This document shows, piece after piece, positions 37,601-48,469 of a DNA stretch of 64,000 bases. Source of the DNA: Ciona savignyi. Its lineage: Eukaryota > Chordata > Ascidiacea > Phlebobranchia > Cionidae. The notes under the pieces were generated by a model. The model saw only the letters and a program-made list of their open reading frames with translations. It was not told the origin of the DNA and did no database searches. Location of the stretch: contig CH002827.1 of NCBI GenBank assembly GCA_000149265.1, positions 3,755,256 through 3,819,255 on the forward strand. The letters run 5' to 3'. Position 1 is the first letter of the stretch; the number at the start of each line of letters is the position of its first letter. The position numbers and the translations under genes are program-made.

Positions 37601-39959
37601 TTTTAGCTATATATTCACGATGTCCATTATGCAAACATCCATTAGACATGGAACCACTTTTTATGCATTTCTATTTGTTTATATATTTACAGAACCTTTG
37701 AATCTAAAAGGTTGTTATTAGGGCTGCAAATTAACGGTTAATTTAAAAAACGGTTAACTGATGTAAAAATGATCGGTTAACCGTTAACCGATTTTCTTCA
37801 AACTACCATCAAATCGGCACCGTTAAAGGGCAGCAAAGAAATAACGCGCGTGATTACAGGCATTATCGGGTCTTATTTATGCGTTACTTTATAGTTTTTA
37901 ATCGTACCTTAAGACACATAGTATAACTTTGATTGTAATGCGTAATATTGAGTTAAAATCAAACAATCAGCGTCTGAATGGTTGCTTATATTACGTTGAC
38001 AATCAAACAATCGGTGTGTGAATGGTGCGTATATTACGTTGACAATCAAACAATCGACATGTGAATGGTTGCTTATATTACGTTAATAATGAAACAATCA
38101 ACGTGTGAATAGAGTTATGTATATTTGAAGATTATTAAAACGCAATTACCCCCAATTAAATGTGGGCGGTAAAGTAACGTTTCAAAATATGAATGAACGT
38201 GTGTGTTATATAGGTTGCGATTTTAAGGATTCTGTGCCACAAATTCTTTTTTTACGGTAAACAGTCTAAACACATTGTAAAAAATACCTTAATGAGTAAA
38301 AAAACCTTAGTTTTCATGTCATGAAAGCGTGCGTTTTACCAACCAACGAACAGATAAAGAGTTCAAAAAAAGAGTTGTTAAAAAACGGTTAAAATTTGAC
38401 GTGACGGTTAACCATATTAATTTTTCGCAGCCCTAGTTGTTATAACAAAAAATATAGTGTTGTTAAAATCTCGAATGTACAATTAACCGAGCACGAGTTT
38501 AATAAGCGGCGCACACTCAAGTTTAATGCAAGACACATTTTGTAGCCTTACCACTAATCAAAATAATAAACTTCAAAAATCTTGTAATGTTCAACAAATC
38601 ATCGGAATTTTAAACATTGTAATTTCAATTGTGCGAAACGTGTAAACTCTGAAGTTTAGGAACAACTTTAACTTTCTGCTTTAATTGATGTTTTAAGCAC
38701 ACTTTTAATCGATAACAAAGAAATATTACTCTTTCGTATTATCATTAAAAGCTCACCACGTTCGCACGAGTCATCAAAAGCATACATGTCCGCTCTTTAT
38801 GACTGGGGGTGTTAGTTGGACCAAGGCCAAACTATTTTTACATACATGCTCAGCCGAAGATGCTTAAACTCAAACCTTTAGATTCCTTAGTTGACTCTTC
38901 AAGTTATTCAGTTGCAATTCATATTGAGAAGCTAGACTGCTTTGTCCTGATTCATAGCTTTCTAATTGATGCTTCAACACTCCTATCTCCTGCTGTTTCT
39001 GATCCAATACAGCCCTGAAAAAAATTGTATATATTTTCTTTAAATAAAAGTTAGCACAGTGGCTATTCGGTCAAATTAGGAAATTACCTTTTCAATTTTA
39101 TAATTTCGATTAAGACCAGTTAAACAAACGGTGATACAAAATAAAAACTGAATTTTAAATAAATCATCAGCACAATAGCACTAAATTTGTTTTCTTGGAG
39201 TTTAATGGATTGAATTATCATAGTGGTCAAGTCCACATGGCAATTGATCTATCAATTTTTACATTTAACAAAATTTTTCACAAAAAAAATAAACACTTTT
39301 TAACAAAAGTGTTTATTTGTTAAAAAAATCTTCAATTGTGAATTACAATCTCTAGATTACCTGGCACGAGATAATTCCTGATCTCTGACAGCCAATGAAT
39401 CTTGTGACGCAATCAATTCTGATTCCCATTCCATTTTCTTGTTTCGAACCTAAAATATAAGAACTTTTAGTTAAATACATTTTTGAAAAAAAAGCATTAA
39501 GGTAATAACAAATGATGTAGGTCTAATTCAGGGGTGGGCAACATACGGGCCGGGTCCGGCCCGTGAAGGGATTCCGACCGGTCCCCAGACTGCAATAATC
39601 TGTAACGTGGCCCTGGTCCGGCCCGCTGTCTGTATCCAACCATATACTAATTTTGTTCGACGTATCATTCCTAAAAGTTGGTTATCGCTCTACTCTTACC
39701 GCACTGTTAAGTTATTGAATATTATTTATCTAATAATCCGGCCCACCAAGAATTTCATTTTCCCACATCCGGCCCGCCTACTAGAAAAGTTGCCCACCCC
39801 TGGTCTAATTCCAGGCTATTTAGAATGAGAGTAAATACAAACGTCGTCTACCATAATATCAATTTGTCTCATCAGTTCTTGTAGTTCAGCGCCGCACGAT
39901 GTTAAAAGAGTTCCACCTTCAGTTTGTTTTTCCAAGCAATCCCAAATAGTTTTATCCAT
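31664..39959 (-). CDS. CEP63: Centrosomal protein CEP63, 13 exons, complete
   Basis: Coiled-coil protein of the centriole periphery; vertebrate CEP63 (and its multiciliated-cell paralogue DEUP1) works with CEP152 to recruit PLK4 and start centriole duplication. Minus-strand exons: 39843-39959, 39361-39449, 38876-39014, 36988-37151, 36660-36795, 36035-36226, 35623-35784, 35099-35293, 34447-34536, 33680-33894, 32990-33089, 32440-32558, 31664-32120; all phases fit and give 724 residues against 703 in human. The N-terminal LLTSCGAELQELMRQIDIMV is nearly identical to the vertebrate CEP63 signature. Residues ~40-560 are heptad-rich coiled coil. A Ser/Thr/Pro-rich linker (SGAMTPSSSNSDKD) follows, then a C-terminal helix (ESRIEKHIGDMTKAMDAAM), the position where vertebrate CEP63 binds CEP152. 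A single pre-duplication CEP63/DEUP1 gene is the expected state here. Confidence 0.93.
32583..32683 (+). repeat. Short tandem repeat in a CEP63 intron
   Basis: About two and a half units of ~46 bp, with TACTTTATC(C/T)(T/C)AAAGG and ATATTACTGTACCC blocks. Confidence 0.65.
33380..33545 (-). mobile_element. SINE family A, degraded copy in a CEP63 intron
   Basis: Weak reverse-strand match: TTTTATCCCCATAAATAG, GGCATTACCATATGGGCAA and an ATTACTTTGAGCCCA block. Old copy without a head. Confidence 0.5.
37325..37528 (-). mobile_element. SINE family A in CEP63 intron 3
   Basis: Reverse copy lacking the extreme tail: CTATATTGCAGTGTGTTGTG, GGTTCAGGCAATGTCCG, CAACCGACTACTTAGCGACC and the head around CGGCTGAAAGGCGACAC. 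Confidence 0.8.
37719..38435. mobile_element. hAT-type MITE with perfect 8-bp target duplication (CEP63 intron 3)
   Basis: A 717-bp element with ends TAGGGCTGC and GCAGCCCTA, flanked on both sides by GTTGTTAT (37711-37718 and 38436-38443). The 8-bp duplication and TAGGG-type ends indicate the hAT superfamily. Subterminal CGGTTAAC motifs recur inside both ends, as hAT transposase-binding sites do. The interior holds a tandem array; no transposase reading frame. Confidence 0.9.
37957..38111. repeat. 43-44-bp tandem array inside the hAT MITE
   Basis: Four units starting near 37957, 38001, 38044 and 38087, each AATCAAACAATC...GTGAATGG...TATATTACGTTGAC. Related reverse-oriented units lie at 41155-41260. 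Confidence 0.85.
39529..39802. mobile_element. hAT-type MITE with 8-bp target duplication (CEP63 intron 1)
   Basis: A 274-bp element with ends CAGGGGTGGGCAA and TTGCCCACCCCTG, flanked by GTCTAATT at 39521-39528 and 39803-39810. The CAGGGGTGGGCAA end is typical of widespread hAT MITEs. Subterminal CCGGCCCG repeats. It lies 40 bp from CEP63 exon 1. Confidence 0.93.
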
Positions 39960-40194
39960 ATTTTTCCTTTTTAGACTATCACGTGTAAGATATACAGGTT
40001 TAAAAAATACGTTTCCTAGTCGGTTGTTTGAATTTAAAATCCACAAAACAAACAGGGGAACCACCTTCGAAGATATTGCTTATTTAAAATACCGGTTAAT
40101 ACATAGAAATGTTACAAAAATACATTTAACTGTAGGCAATAATGAACGAAACATCGTGTATGTTTCGTTTTACCGAATGGTTATGCGATCAAAT

Positions 40195-40265
40195 TATTAT
40201 ACCGACTTCCATACTAACGTGACGAGCCCATCATGGGTTTAAAAACTTGGCTCGGTTAAAAAAAC
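40195..40265 (+). mobile_element. SINE family B, 3' fragment
   Basis: TGACGAGCCCATCATGGG then AACTTGGCTCGGTTAAAAAA, matching the 3' half of the family B copies at 56385 and 60929. The head is missing. Confidence 0.6.
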
Positions 40266-41154
40266 AAGAAAAAAGAAACATCGTGTGCTTGGATGGTTAA
40301 TGCTACCAATTCATTTGTCGATTATATATTACATCACGGTATTAAGATTAAGTTTTAACCAATGTATTTAAAAAAAAAATTATTGATTTTTACTGAATGG
40401 TTCGGTGTGTTGAAAGATCGAAACTGGTCAGTGACTAGTCGGTTGTGTTTTTGGGCAAGCTACCTGGACTAGGTCATTAAGCCGGCAGTTTAATGAGTTT
40501 TACCTAAATTAAAGGAACGTCTCAATCATATACCACTTACTGCAATTCTTTTACCTGACAGAGGACACAAGCTAAATGGCGATTACTAGCGTAAAAATGA
40601 TCCCCGACGGCAGCCTGACGATAGGACGATGGTCCTCGTTGCGTTTTCTCAATTACGGTGAAAAACGAATATCTTATGCTAGGCTGTACAGGAATTACTT
40701 CTTCCGAGTTTTTATTCTGAAGTGACCTTAATTGTCTATATTGCATATTGTTTTGCCCATATATTCCCCGAAGCAACGTCCAGTTGTTTGTAAATGAAGT
40801 AAATACAAAGAATATTTGTAGCAGTGATCGCGCAATATATAATAAATATCTTCCTTCTGCAAGTTATCATAAAGATATGTTTTTAAAAACCTTTTTACTA
40901 TAGAGATAAAAAGGCCTAGTAAGCTTTTAAAAATGATTTTTTTACCTTAAGTATTTTGTCAATGCGCATTTAATAATCTGTATAAATCAACATTATTTCT
41001 AACTATTGCATTAAACATACAAACCGATTTGCAAAACCTAACCACACTTTATACCTACTTAAGGAATACGCTGATGTATTTATGTAAAAAAACGAACAGT
41101 TTTCGTAAATATTGGGTTCGTAAAGTTATTTTCTAGTTAACTTTAACTACACAA

Positions 41155-41260
41155 AACACCATTCACGCGTTGATTGTTTAATTGTGATTGTATATAAACA
41201 ACCATTTACCCATTGATTGTTGAACTTTATTATATTACGTATAATGCAATGTAAGGATAC
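41155..41260 (-). repeat. Solitary units related to the hAT MITE array
   Basis: Reverse-strand units resembling AAACAATCAACGCGTGAATGG and TATTACG blocks of 37957-38111. No terminal inverted repeats found, so this is probably a relic of a second copy. Confidence 0.55.
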
Positions 41261-41347
41261 TACTATGGTACTTTATCTCTAAAACATACTAGCCTCAATA
41301 ATAAATAATTATAGGCTTTGGACTAAGTTTTATTGCGATTATTTTTA

Positions 41348-41630
41348 TCTGACCGATAAGCTTGGTGAATTAGTGCGTCGCTTTTCACCCGTAGGTTTTC
41401 AACCTTGAAACTGTTCGCTAACTTGTCTGTTGTACTATTTAGCCAAGGTGTTAGCAGACATTTCCTTAACCCAACGGATTGATGGGTTCTACCTAATTAA
41501 AGGAATATGTAGATCATGCACATCACACTGCAATAGCTCCGGTAACCCGACAGTGGGCGCGAGGTGACGATTGCCCGTGTGTTAACCGCTTGGTTTTCCC
41601 ATTCACGAGGATAAGAACTTCCCATCCAAT
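41348..41630 (+). mobile_element. SINE family A copy
   Basis: Forward copy: CGCTTTTCACCCGTAGG in the head, ACCCAACGGATTGATGGG, CTCCGGTAACCCGACAGTGG, GGTTTTCCCATTCACGAGG and an ATCCAATCCTA tail. Confidence 0.8.
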
Positions 41631-42466
41631 CCTAGGCTTGAACTTCGATAAAACTATTGGATTGAACTCGTTTGCCCGATAAACGTTGAAGCCACAGCCT
41701 GCAACGTGTATTTATATATATATAAGACAGTGACGAGACTATCAGTAAACCAGCAGGCGTTTGTTTGCTAGTGAAGCAAAACAATCGACCAACCACGTTT
41801 ACCCTCTATTCCACTGATCCGATATAACCTCCCAGTGAATACTTAAATAATTGACGTTTGTACGAAAATGACCGTCTTTCGGTATTCAACATGGTATCAT
41901 ATTTTAACCATAGTTTAAACGTGAGGGTTGAAACTAGTGTCAGTTGGAAATATGCGGTAAATTCGTGGATTGAAACTGTGTGTCTGTTGGCATTATAGTT
42001 TATATCCACTTGTTTACAACGTGACCGATCTATAGATGGCAGAAGGTGTCATTCACTTGGCTTTGTCTGATTTTAGACGTTCACTGGGTCACGTACAACG
42101 GTAACCTAATCGCTAAAACACGTATGTAGGAAGACGTGATATAATACACCAGCTCTATGTTACACAGAATCTTTTTTTATATAAAAAAAACAAAGCTGTA
42201 AGCGTGACATATGGTAGTAATGTTTATTACATTTTCGTGTATATGTGTTAACGCCAAGAGTATGTTGGCTGGTGACGTAAAACAATGGAACATTCTATAC
42301 CGTACACGTCACTGCCTTCTTCCCCACCCCGTTTGTGTAGTGTTCCAAGGTTTGGTAGTCCAATATACATGACTTAGTACGAAATTTTAAGCAAATGACT
42401 TATGCGGCATTGGATTTTAGAGCTGAGCTAAATCGGATTTACGACTAAAAAGGAAATTTAGATAAG

Positions 42467-45400
42467 ATGGCTGCACCGGTAAGCTAGCGTGGAGAAGGTT
42501 TTTGCAGTATAAATTTTTTTAATTCAAATTATTTTTTTACAGAAAAATTCCAGATTTGGTGCAATGGTGCTATTTCTAAATGCTTGGATGATGGCTTCAG
42601 CAACTGGCTATCACGTGACTATCCTTAATCCTATTGCGCCTGTCATGGTGAAGTTATTCAATCAAACGTATTTGGTGGGTTAAATTTATAATTAAAAATG
42701 ACTGTATTATAAAGTTATGAACCGGTGTTACAGGGAAGAAATGGTGTCCCTATACCCGATTCCCTATCCCTAAGCATTACGTCCATTGTAAATTCGATTA
42801 TATTCGTCGGAGCCTTGTTTGGAGGAGTTGGGACAAAATTTCTGTTGGGTTGGTTTTCTCCAAAACGTGTGATGCAGTTGGGGCATGTAACGAGTCTGTT
42901 TTCTATCATTGTGGTGTCATTAATTGGTGGCCTTACCGGTTCATATGAAGCGATCATCATTGGACGATTTTTAGCCGGATTGAATGTCGGAATCTCATAC
43001 AGTTGAGTAGCGTTCTTTTAACTTATTACGTTATTGTATAGAGTTATACATTGCATACATACTATTTCCGTAGATTTGCCTTCGCTTATGGTTTCTGAAA
43101 CAAGCGCAACAGGAATGCTTGGATTCTGGCAGAGTGTGGTTGGTTCTGCTGTTGCGTTTGGTTTCTTGATAGCTGCCATTCTTGGACACCCTAAGGTTTT
43201 CAGTGAATTTAATAATAAGATTATACTTAACAATTCGTATTAACAGCTCTTAGGTACGATTGTACTCTGGCCGCTAGCCGTAGCACTGGCAGGAGTACCA
43301 GCAATTATTTATTTGATCAGCAGCATTTGGTTGCCGGAATCTCCTTTCTATCTATTAAGGAATGGAATGCAAGATGAGGCTATTGATACACTCCAGAAAC
43401 TTCGATCGGGATCCAAGGTTGTATGACCGAATACATTTAAATTAATATGTGTAATAACTGTGTATGTTGAATTACACAAATTTTAAATGTTGTTTGTTGT
43501 AGGAAGACATTTTGGAGGAGATTGACATTATAAAAAGCGAAATGAAAGACATCAAACATGTAGGAATTGGAACAATGCTAAAAACTAAGCAATATCGGTA
43601 AGTCAAATACATTACATTTTATGATTAGTTCAGTGGTATCGACAATCAAAATGCTTGACTTAGAAATCAGCTGGTAGCTGGTCGGTTGTGGCAAAGCTTT
43701 TAGGGAACTTTACCGAAACCCAGTTGTTTAATGGGTTAAACAAATAGTATTGATCGTATTTTTCAAACATAGCTACGCTATAGCCCGGTTGTGACCAAGA
43801 GTAATTCAAGTTTAAAGTTTTTTATCGGTTTGTTTTTATTCATCCTGGTCTACTATCTTGTTAGACTGACATGCGATATTGTCTTTGCCCGATCTTATTA
43901 CCGATATTGTGCAATACATTGTTCGGCCGCTATTCTGCGTTTGAAAATGCTCAAAATTGAAATGACTTACCGAACCTTGCCCCGATCGATTAAATCGAAC
44001 TAATCGTGCATAATTCAAATTACGTCAAATAACGACTATGATATATAGCTGTTATGCAACCCATCTTTACGGTATACCAAAAATTCTAAGGAATGCCTGT
44101 ACGACAACAAATGGTGTTGACGCACAAGAATAAGCCGCAAAAATCCTTACAGAGACGTCCACTCTAAATTTGCTCACATGCCGGAAGGTCTGTGGGACGG
44201 GTAAAATTTTTTTACGGATGGGAAAAAAAGTGGTGGCGCGCAAATTAGGGATTGACGTTAACATGATGCTATAGTGCATGCCGGTTCGCGCTTTGTAATT
44301 CGATTAGTTTTTAAATTGGTTTAAATATTTTAAAGTCGACAGCATTGTGCAATTCTTTTACACCATATATATATCTATATAGGGAATTTGTATATTCAAT
44401 CCTTTCTTCCCGTGTTTTTGGTTTTATTACCATATTTAACTTCAAGGCATTGATTTAATTCACATTTAACTCCAGTGCATTGATTTTATCCATATTTCAC
44501 TTCAAAGCATTAATTTAATCCATATGTATGCCTTTTATTTAATCATAAATGTCAACTTATCCACATTTCTTTCCTTCTATGCGGCAATATTGGTTGTCTA
44601 TGTATGGTATCTAATTATATCCCCCTTTCTTGTTTTTGCCGAAATTATTGAATAGAAGTCATAAAATCAAACTATAGCGCAGATATGTAAAAACAATTTA
44701 GGGTTTTATCCCGGAGGAATTTCTTAGATACAAATAATTTCCTTTAGTGTTTATTTTTGAATGTAATAAAAGGGCGTGTTTTTCGGTAGAAATCGTCTAA
44801 TGGGAGTTTTCGAATCTGAGACTTTTATATACGTTAACCAACATTAGGTAAATTCCCAGCACTGAAAATACCGAAATCGCTTACAAGCAGTTATTAAATC
44901 GAACTAAAGCCGTCACAAATTTTAACTAACATTACTTATATAGGCCTATAAACCTAAATTTTGGGTACAATGACACTGTGCTATTTATAGTACAATGCAA
45001 GATCTTTGCCATATATTTTTTTAGTTTATACATTTAAAATCATGCTTCAATGTGTATGATAATTCATGGGATGTTATTCCTCTAACAATTGGTAGATGTT
45101 AAAATTGTACAACTGTTAAGCGCATGACAGGTGTGTATTATATACGAACGTTATCACCAGGTTGCACAAACGACAACCGAAATAAATGTTGGGCTCTTTT
45201 ACTCCTTAAATGACAAAAATCATTTAAATTTAATTAAAACTTTTTTAAGCAAAGTTTTTTTATTTGTGGTTATAAACCCAAAATAATACACTTCGTTTGC
45301 ATAACACCAATTCCTAGTAAGGACATTAAAGTTTTATCAAAATTAGTGTGCGCGTCAACAAAGTTTTTGTGGGTGGTTTTCCCACCGAAAACAACAAAAA

Positions 45401-46763
45401 TAAAAGCCAAAGTTTTTGTTGGTGGTTTGTGACCACTGAAAACTGAAAAAATGAAAACGACTTTTTTTTATCATATTTTAACCATTTATTTTTGCAGAAA
45501 TCAGTTTTTTGCCGTACTTGTCGTTTATGCCAACTTAATTTTGGTCGGTATTCATACTTTCATCATTTACTCCGACCAAATATTTCTGAGTGCTGGCATC
45601 GCAGCAGAGACGGTGACATTCGCTACGATTGGTGTTTTTGGTCTGTCCTTTATCGCTACTATTGTAGGGGTAAGTGTTTATTATTATCATGACTTAAAAG
45701 CAAAAATTGACTAAACCTACTATAAACGCGTTTTATTGTACTAACCTGCTTTTTGTAGTCAAAAATCGTGGACAGATTTGGTGGTTACAAAGTTAACATT
45801 GTATCGAACATCATCCTTCTTTTCGCCATGGTTTTGTTTACCATCAGCCGAGCCACTAACCATCTTGCACCAACGGCGATGCCATACGTTGCTATAGTAT
45901 CTGTTGCAATATATATGTGCGGGTAAGTGCAAAACGCCAAAGTATAAATTGATCGAAATTTTAGGATAAAATGTGGTTATTGACGCTTAAATGACACTTT
46001 TCAGATGGTCTGGAGGGAGTAATTTAGCAGTTTTTGCGCTGGCTGGCGACCTTACAATTGAACCGACTCGAGCAACTGCATATGGCTATGGTGCAGCTCT
46101 TTTGTGGTCGCTTGCATGGTTCGGCTCTTTCATACCGCCGTATTTACAGGTATGCAAGGACTGTTATTAGTCATTCCACCTATCTATGTATATATGTGCA
46201 AAGAAACCTTATAACCCACTGTATATCGCAAATGGTCTTACTTATTCATTGAGCTAATCAGCATGATAAAATTGGACTGTCTTCCTAGACCCATCCGTAT
46301 ATATTGGTTTTTCAACTTTTTCTCAACAAATCACTCATTGAGTTGCCCCCAAAACACCTGTTTTGAATTAATTTTGCTTAAGTTTAGTAAAACTGTACAG
46401 CAAAACAACACGCTGGTGTGATACTAAACACGGTCTGCTTAATCGGATAATAAACCTTACTAAGTCTGCATGTTGGTTAATTGCTTAGCTATTGTTTGTG
46501 TTTAAATGATTCTACTTGTATTAAAATGAACACAAATTTCTAGTACAGGCCTAAATAATATTAATTTGATTATTTATTTATACCTTTTGTCAGTTGCATG
46601 GGTTAATTTGTTTAAATCCCAGATTGGACTCGGTCCCTACATGCTTTCACTGTGGATGTTTTTTGACATCGTGTTTCTACTCTACCATATATTTCGGATT
46701 CCTGAGACAACAGCAAGGACCACAACTGAAATACAGGATTATTTCCGTGGGAAGGCACTTTAA
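42467..46763 (+). CDS. SLC2-like (GLUT family) sugar transporter, copy A, 10 exons
   Basis: Major facilitator superfamily membrane transporter, probably for hexoses or related solutes. Exons: 42467-42478, 42543-42674, 42734-43001, 43074-43195, 43247-43417, 43503-43597, 45498-45669, 45759-45922, 46005-46149, 46623-46763; phases fit, 473 residues. About 12 hydrophobic segments are visible. Sugar-porter marks are GRFLAGLNVGIS (GRxxxG) after TM4, LPESPFYLLRNG (PESPRYL) before the central loop, KIVDRFGGYK after TM8, and RIPETTARTTTEI (the PETKG motif) at the C-terminus. The class I QLS motif is not present, and several arginines of the RxGRR loops are replaced (WFSPKRV), so it is a diverged member. 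The first exon codes only four residues (MAAP). Copy B lies downstream in reverse orientation. Confidence 0.85.
43640..43740 (+). mobile_element. SINE family A, partial copy in transporter A intron 6
   Basis: Short forward fragment: AGTTCAGTGG, CAGCTGGTAGCTGGTCGGTTG and ACTTTACCGAAACCCAG. Degraded. Confidence 0.5.
44431..44525 (+). repeat. 30-bp tandem repeat in transporter A intron 6
   Basis: Three exact-length units beginning CATATTTAAC, CACATTTAAC and CATATTTCAC, each with GCATT(G/A)ATTT. Some internal substitutions. Confidence 0.85.
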
Positions 46764-46844
46764 ACACATCACTAAATTATTCGATATCCTTTCAATGATT
46801 ATCCTACATTTTAAATGGGTTCATTTTGAGTTGCATTGGGCAGA

Positions 46845-46850
46845 AATAAA
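46845..46850 (+). promoter_or_regulatory. Polyadenylation signal of transporter A
   Basis: AATAAA 82 bases after the stop. Confidence 0.55.
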
Positions 46851-47694
46851 AATCGACAATGACCACTGATTTTATACCCAGGTCCGATTTTTCACTCAAT
46901 TTTCTATTTAAACAAGGATATGTTGTTACATTTATATTTCCACGCTTAGTAATTGACACTGTATTATTTCGCCTTGCTTGTATGTCAGATTTAATCACAC
47001 GTATGCTTTTTATTTGCCAACTCGTACTTCTCTTTCCTAGTGTACAAGCCGGGTACTAATGTTCACCGTTATGTCGTACACGTACAATACAAGATAATGC
47101 ATGTACAAACGAAATGTTTGGCAATTGCTTCGAACAGCATTTTAAAGTCTAGTTAAAATTGCGTTACATAGGAGACCACGTCAACATGCTGCTGACTGAA
47201 AAAAACTAAGTTTTGATCCATTTTATACATTGGGTTCTCAAATAGAGATGAATTTTATTCTTTCACCATAGTATTAAGGCGGTTTATACGGATAAAAGCA
47301 GCATGTACTAGACTGCGTGCTGGTTTCTCGTTTAGCTCTAAAGTTCGATAACAGTGCAGCAGTGCTTCGTATAATAAAGGTATTAATTGTGCACCTTCTA
47401 GCTGTTTAGATCGAAAAAATGCCTGATATACGAAGGTGAACCAGCTCCAAAATTTTAAGAAAAATTTTAAAGGTTTTGGGGTTTTGGTTGCAGATCCAGG
47501 CATCAATTTTAAATTAAATTCAGGATCTTAAGTGATAGCCCTTTTTGTGAGTTCAGTTTGTATATCAAGGTATATAGGGATGAATAATTGGTTGAACGCC
47601 TCCTACAATGGACAATAAACCGTTTTATCGGTGTTGAAATTTGTTGGTGCATATACAAATCAGGTACAAACTTCGAAGCTATTGCATTGGGTTG

Positions 47695-47850
47695 TGTATA
47701 ATAAAGTAGTTCCTTTTATTTTGGTAGAACCCACCAAATCAACGGGTTGAGGGAATGACCGCTAAGTGCCTTGTCCAAGGACAAAAACAACTAACAAGCG
47801 ACCACTATCGAACCTTCCACCCTTTGGAAGAATAGCAACAAACTAAAACA
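47695..47850 (-). mobile_element. SINE family A fragment
   Basis: Reverse copy: TTGGTAGAACCCACCAAATC, GCTAAGTGCCTTGTCCAAGG and a degraded head. Confidence 0.65.
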
Positions 47851-47879
47851 CCACAACAATTGATTGGACAAATGCTATA

Positions 47880-47880
<1 letters not shown>

Positions 47881-47912
<32 letters not shown>
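47881..47912. repeat. (AT)n microsatellite
   Basis: Near-perfect AT dinucleotide run of about 15 units between the two transporter genes. Confidence 0.85.
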
Positions 47913-47914
<2 letters not shown>

Positions 47915-48469
47915 CTTTTCTTGATTGGTAACACTAAAAATAATTATTAAATTAATATGAACAGTCATAAACAATGAGCCTATATTTCAAAAATTACCTT
48001 TGTTTTTAACATACTGAAATTAAACATGATACGAGGAAAATAAATGGCCCAAGAATATGTCTAAGTTTTTTACTGCAAAAATTTGGGTACTAAAGAGATA
48101 CGAAAACTGAGCAGGATGTATTATTTATTAAAGGCATATTTTTAATATTGTTTATTATAAGGCAAGCTGTATATGTGGCAAATTTTAGTATAGCTCATTA
48201 TACTTTTGTACCTTATACATTATATATAAAAGAGTAGGCCATACATAGAACATAAAAAAGGCCAAATATACAAAACGGTGGTCGTTATAAAGCGCGCCAT
48301 TGTTACAATAAGGGAAAACAAAAAATACAAAAACTGATAATGGGACCATTAAATCAGAGCATCCCTAAAATATCATTTCTAGTTTTCACATCATTATTTC
48401 TGGTCAAAGTTGTAAAATGTAAGGTCTATATAAAAATGTTATCAAGCAATACAGCGTAATATAATGTGT

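Larger units (their letters stand above)
39960..42466. other. Intergenic region between CEP63 and transporter copy A
   Basis: Divergent promoters expected at both ends. Holds a SINE B fragment (40195-40265), a degraded SINE A (40420-40560), reverse units of the CEP63-intron hAT array (41155-41260) and a SINE A copy (41348-41630). No gene recognised; the 79-codon minus frame at 40537-40776 overlaps SINE sequence. Confidence 0.5.
46851..48469. other. Spacer between the convergent transporter copies
   Basis: About 1.6 kb. Contains a SINE A fragment (47695-47850), an (AT)n tract (47881-47912) and an 83-codon minus frame at 47255-47506 of unknown status. Confidence 0.5.
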
